In this document: piece by piece, positions 61,334 through 64,000 of the stretch
Position numbering within the stretch: position 1 is the stretch's first letter
Layout of the letters: each line of letters opens with the position of its first letter
Assembly: GCA_964465145.1 (NCBI GenBank)
Contig: CAYXJR010000006.1
Coordinates: forward strand, 38,186 to 102,185
Length of the DNA: 64,000 nucleotides
Source: JAUVKA01 sp964465145
GTDB lineage: Bacteria > Bacteroidota > Bacteroidia > Bacteroidales > UBA12481
Reading direction: 5' to 3'
Notes under the pieces: generated by a model
What the model saw: the letters and a program-made list of their open reading frames with translations, nothing else
What the model was told of the DNA's origin: nothing
Databases searched by the model: none
Translations under genes and position numbers: made by a program

Positions 61334-62482
61334 ATGAATATCGCAGTCAATTGCAGACTTTTACAGAAAGATAGGCTGGAAGGCATCGGTTGGTTCATGT
61401 ATGAAACTTTACTAAGGATTACCAGAGACCATCCTGAACATAAATTTTTCTTCCTTTTCGACCGGGAATATGATAGTGAGTTCATTTTTTCTGACAATAT
61501 AACACCTGTTATAGTTGGGCCACCCACCAGGCATCCCCTTTTATGGTATGTTTGGATGGAATGGAAGATCCCGGCAGTTTTAAAGAAAATAAAAGCTGAT
61601 TTATTTTTTTCTCCTGATGGATATCTTCCCCTTAAATCCAAGGTACCATCCGTCCCCGTTATCCATGATATTAATTTTGCCCACCGACCTCAGGATCTCC
61701 CCTTCTGGCCCCGTCTTTATTATAATTTTTTCTTCCCGCGATTCGCCCGGAAGGCCATGCGTATTTGTACTGTTTCAGAGTATTCCAAAATTGATATTCA
61801 CAAAACATATAAGGTTGATTTACCTTTGATTCATGTTGTGTATAATGGAGCCAATACCCTGTTTTCTCCGATCGGAGAAACTGAAAAACAAAGCATTAGG
61901 GACCAGTATACACAGGGACAAGCATATTTCATTTTTATTGGATCTCTCCATCCAAGAAAAAACCTGAACAACCTTATCAGGGCGTATGATAAGTTTATTA
62001 CAAAAACCGGATCAAACATTAAGATGCTCATTGTCGGTTCAGCCATGTGGAAAAGGGAAAAAGCCAGCAAAAATTTGATTGGCCAGCACAACGAATCACG
62101 CATTATTTTCACTGGGCGGCTTGAGTCGGAAGAATTAGGCAAGGTATTATCCGCTGCACTCGCTTTAACATTTGTTCCCTGGTTTGAAGGGTTTGGTATC
62201 CCGGTCCTGGAGGCTCTTTACGCGCATGTGCCCGTACTCACTTCAACTGAAACCTCCCTGCCTGAGGTTGGCGGAGAAGCAGCTCTGTATGCCCACCCTG
62301 GAAATATTGAAGAAATTGCCGCCAAGATGGAGCTTATTGCAAATGATCCTGTCCTCCGCAATAATCTGATCAATCTTGGGAAGGAGCAAAAAATTAAGTT
62401 TTCCTGGGATAAAACAGCCGAAAAGGTTTGGAATTGTTTGGAAACAGTGATCCATGGTATCGAAAATAATGATGGCAGCTAA
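61334..62482 (+). CDS. Glycosyltransferase family 4
   Basis: About 382 residues from ATG 61334 (MNIAVNCRLLQKDRLEGIGWF); an in-frame ATG 21 bases upstream is less likely. Typical GT4 GT-B features are GIGWFMYETLLRI at the start, PVIHDINFAHRP and TVSEYSKIDI, and the C-domain IGSLHPRKNLNNLIRAY, FVPWFEGFGIPVLEAL (E-x7-E), and TSLPEVGGEAALYAHPGN. It transfers a sugar from a nucleotide donor to a surface glycan or lipid acceptor. Its 3' end overlaps rnhB by 14 bases. Confidence 0.92.
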   Translation: MNIAVNCRLLQKDRLEGIGWFMYETLLRITRDHPEHKFFFLFDREYDSEFIFSDNITPVIVGPPTRHPLLWYVWMEWKIPAVLKKIKADLFFSPDGYLPLKSKVPSVPVIHDINFAHRPQDLPFWPRLYYNFFFPRFARKAMRICTVSEYSKIDIHKTYKVDLPLIHVVYNGANTLFSPIGETEKQSIRDQYTQGQAYFIFIGSLHPRKNLNNLIRAYDKFITKTGSNIKMLIVGSAMWKREKASKNLIGQHNESRIIFTGRLESEELGKVLSAALALTFVPWFEGFGIPVLEALYAHVPVLTSTETSLPEVGGEAALYAHPGNIEEIAAKMELIANDPVLRNNLINLGKEQKIKFSWDKTAEKVWNCLETVIHGIENNDGS

Positions 62483-63080
62483 TTTATTTCCTTTTCTCAA
62501 AGCAGGAAGATTGGAAGCTGGTTGTGATGAAGCCGGCAGGGGTTGTTTAGCCGGGCCGGTATTTGCGGCAGCGGTAATCCTGCCTGAAAATTTCTATCAT
62601 CCTTTGCTGAATGACTCAAAAAAACTAAACGAAAAAACAAGAATCGTTCTACGACAAGTAATTCAAGAAAAATCAATTGCCTGGAGTGTGGCAAAAGTCA
62701 GTCAGGAAAAAATAGATGAGATAAATATCCTGAATGCTTCTTTTCTGGCTATGCATCTGGCAATTAAAAAGCTAGCCTTTATCCCCGATTTTCTTTTAAT
62801 TGACGGGCATAGGTTTCATCCCTATCCGGAAATTCCGCATTCCTGTGAAATCAAGGGTGATGGCAGGTTTGCTTCTATAGCTGCTGCATCTGTATTGGCC
62901 AAGACTTACAGGGATGATTACATGAAACAATTACACCTGGAGTATCCCGCTTATGGATGGGACCGAAACAAGGGTTATCCTACATTAGAACATCGGAAGT
63001 CTATTAATAATAAGGGCATTAGCCCCCATCACCGGTTAAGTTTCAAATTACTGGATGATCAATTACTAATCAGGTTTTAA
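62469..63080 (+). CDS. rnhB: Ribonuclease HII
   Basis: About 203 residues from ATG 62469 (MMAANLFPF), overlapping the glycosyltransferase end; an upstream in-frame ATG at 62454 is also possible. EAGCDEAGRGCLAGPVFAAA gives the first catalytic Asp and Glu, LLIDGHRFHPYP the third acidic residue, and KGDGRFASIAAASVLAKTYR and DDYM the fourth and the conserved SIAAAS loop. RNase HII removes ribonucleotides and R-loop RNA from DNA. Its length is normal for bacteria (about 195-260). Confidence 0.95.
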   Translation: MMAANLFPFLKAGRLEAGCDEAGRGCLAGPVFAAAVILPENFYHPLLNDSKKLNEKTRIVLRQVIQEKSIAWSVAKVSQEKIDEINILNASFLAMHLAIKKLAFIPDFLLIDGHRFHPYPEIPHSCEIKGDGRFASIAAASVLAKTYRDDYMKQLHLEYPAYGWDRNKGYPTLEHRKSINNKGISPHHRLSFKLLDDQLLIRF

Positions 63081-63084
63081 ATCA

Positions 63085-63116
63085 TTGTTTTTTAATAAGC
63101 AGGTGTGTTATATTTG
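63085..63116 (+). promoter_or_regulatory. Bacteroidota-type promoter for the cytochrome gene
   Basis: TTG at 63085-63087 is followed after 21 bases by TATATTTG at 63109-63116, a match to the TTG/TAnnTTTG consensus. It would start transcription near 63122, about 55 bases before ATG 63178. Confidence 0.55.
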
Positions 63117-63177
63117 TCCTTCACAGACATTTTAAATCCTTTCAATTTATTATTGCAATTTTCGCAAAACAATTTAT

Positions 63178-64000
63178 ATGAAATTGCCCGAATCATTGAA
63201 CAACCGCATATCCTTTATTGGTGGTATTATTGCAGGTATCAGCGTTATGTTGATGTCATTCTTATTCGTCTTATCCCTGCTTTATCAGCAGAGTAGTAAT
63301 TACCTTGGCCTGTTTACCTACATAGTCCTGCCAGTTTTCCTGATCCTTGGCCTTGTGATGGTCCCCATCGGAATGATTGTCAGGAGAAAGAGATTAAAGA
63401 ATCCTAATCTGGTAAAACATTCAAAAATCTGGATAATAGATTTCACCGATAAAGGCCATAGAAATGCTGCCATAATTTTTGGTTTTGGAACTATTATGTT
63501 TTTGTTCCTCAGTGGAATTGGAAGCCTGGAAGCTTTTCATTATACCGAATCTGTGGAGTTTTGCGGAAAGATGTGCCATAAGGTAATGCAGCCTGAGTAT
63601 GTAGCATATCAGAACTCCCCGCACGCCAATGTATCTTGCGTGGAATGTCACGTTGGATCAGGAGCAGGTTGGTATGTAAAATCAAAACTCTCTGGCTTAC
63701 GTCAGGTATTTGCAGTAATAAAAAACGACTACCCTCATCCTATTCCCACTCCAATCAGAGACTTGAGGCCGGCCAGGGAAACTTGCGAGCAATGCCATTG
63801 GCCAGAAAAATTCTACTCACATGCTTTGGTTAGGGAAAAACATTTTCTCACTGATGAAGAGAATACCGAATGGAATATTGATTTGAGGATGAAAGTCGGA
63901 GCTTCTCACAGTGCCCTCGGGATGAGTGAAGGGATTCATTGGCATATTAATAAAAATATTACTATTCAATACTGGGATCAAAATGGAGATAGAGAATCAC
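63178..64000 (+). CDS. NapC/NirT-type multiheme cytochrome c, 5' part
   Basis: The frame from ATG 63178 (MKLPESLNNRISFIGGIIAG) is open to the window end (274 codons). Two hydrophobic segments (about residues 10-65) are followed by a third near 95-115, then heme motifs: FCGKMCH, SCVECH and TCEQCH. CGKMCH with the following SPHANVSCVECHVGSGAG is typical of the NapC/NrfH quinol-oxidising cytochromes, which pass electrons from menaquinol to periplasmic reductases such as NrfA. The long N-terminal double membrane segment resembles Bacteroidota NapC/NirT fusion-like proteins. The rest, including any further CxxCH, lies outside. Confidence 0.85.
   Translation, partial: MKLPESLNNRISFIGGIIAGISVMLMSFLFVLSLLYQQSSNYLGLFTYIVLPVFLILGLVMVPIGMIVRRKRLKNPNLVKHSKIWIIDFTDKGHRNAAIIFGFGTIMFLFLSGIGSLEAFHYTESVEFCGKMCHKVMQPEYVAYQNSPHANVSCVECHVGSGAGWYVKSKLSGLRQVFAVIKNDYPHPIPTPIRDLRPARETCEQCHWPEKFYSHALVREKHFLTDEENTEWNIDLRMKVGASHSALGMSEGIHWHINKNITIQYWDQNGDRES

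Noticed and set aside
1..64000. tRNA, rRNA and other structured RNA genes
   Set aside because: Reading the intergenic gaps on both strands showed no cloverleaf with TTCRANN-type arm, no rRNA sequence and no riboswitch I could recognise; a tRNAscan/Infernal run would be decisive.

Overview
The window looks like a chromosomal segment from a polysaccharide-degrading member of the Bacteroidota, probably a Marinilabiliales/Bacteroidales-type marine or sediment organism (lineage inferred, not proven). Supporting signs are type IX secretion (T9SS) type A sorting domains, an Omp28-family lipoprotein, a DUF6029-type protein, many lipoprotein signal peptides, -7 boxes of the form TAnnTTTG, and a pyrophosphate-type phosphofructokinase. 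Gene content is that of a normal chromosome. I see no rRNA, tRNA, CRISPR array, prophage or intact insertion sequence.

Layout. 1-2400: the start of ilvB and complete ilvD on the minus strand, preceded by what reads as a full transcription attenuator (promoter, 20-residue leader peptide rich in Ile/Leu/Val, antiterminator arm and terminator). 2.5-12.5 kb: a small zinc-ribbon-like protein, a sulfatase, an acyltransferase, a large Asp-box/VPS10-like secreted protein, an orphan T9SS sorting domain, a DsrE-like protein, an M3 peptidase and a lipoprotein hydrolase. 12.98-17.1 kb: decayed genes (DUF134 remnant, internally deleted TrpF-like remnant, frameshifted MG2/TonB-plug protein). 17.1-25 kb, minus strand: TlpA-like lipoprotein, sialate O-acetylesterase, a cluster of amber-interrupted T9SS protein, intact Omp28-like lipoprotein and truncated DUF6029 protein, and a sodium/solute symporter. 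25.6-29.2 kb, plus: GH51 arabinofuranosidase and a papain-like lipoprotein. 29.5-37.2 kb: HEAT-cyclophilin, GH3/beta-lactamase fusion, DUF1579-like protein, DUF1638 remnant among repeats, a ROK protein and a repeat-rich gap. 37.2-42.7 kb, plus: GH95, CHAD protein, DPP-IV-like peptidase.

42.7-59.7 kb is one long minus-strand run with two modules. The upstream one (59.7 to 52.2 kb) encodes an FHS-type sugar transporter, PPi-type phosphofructokinase, PIG-L deacetylase, SIS-domain sugar-phosphate isomerase/deaminase, ROK kinase and GH92 mannosidase. This reads as an amino-sugar route that may deacetylate the free sugar first, then phosphorylate and deaminate it to fructose-6-phosphate. The second (49.8 to 42.7 kb) encodes a mannonate-oxidoreductase-like SDR, a DUF6807 protein, a ThuA-like protein, two Gfo/Idh/MocA oxidoreductases and a lone TRAP large subunit; it looks like oxidative catabolism of a keto-sugar or sugar acid. 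59.7-64 kb: a polysaccharide flippase, a divergent glycosyltransferase followed by rnhB, and the start of a NapC/NirT-type multiheme cytochrome.

The most notable points are the ilv attenuator, the amino-sugar module, the unusual density of gene remnants between 8.5 and 35.5 kb, and the lone TRAP permease. All functional calls rest on reading motifs by eye; no database search was run.
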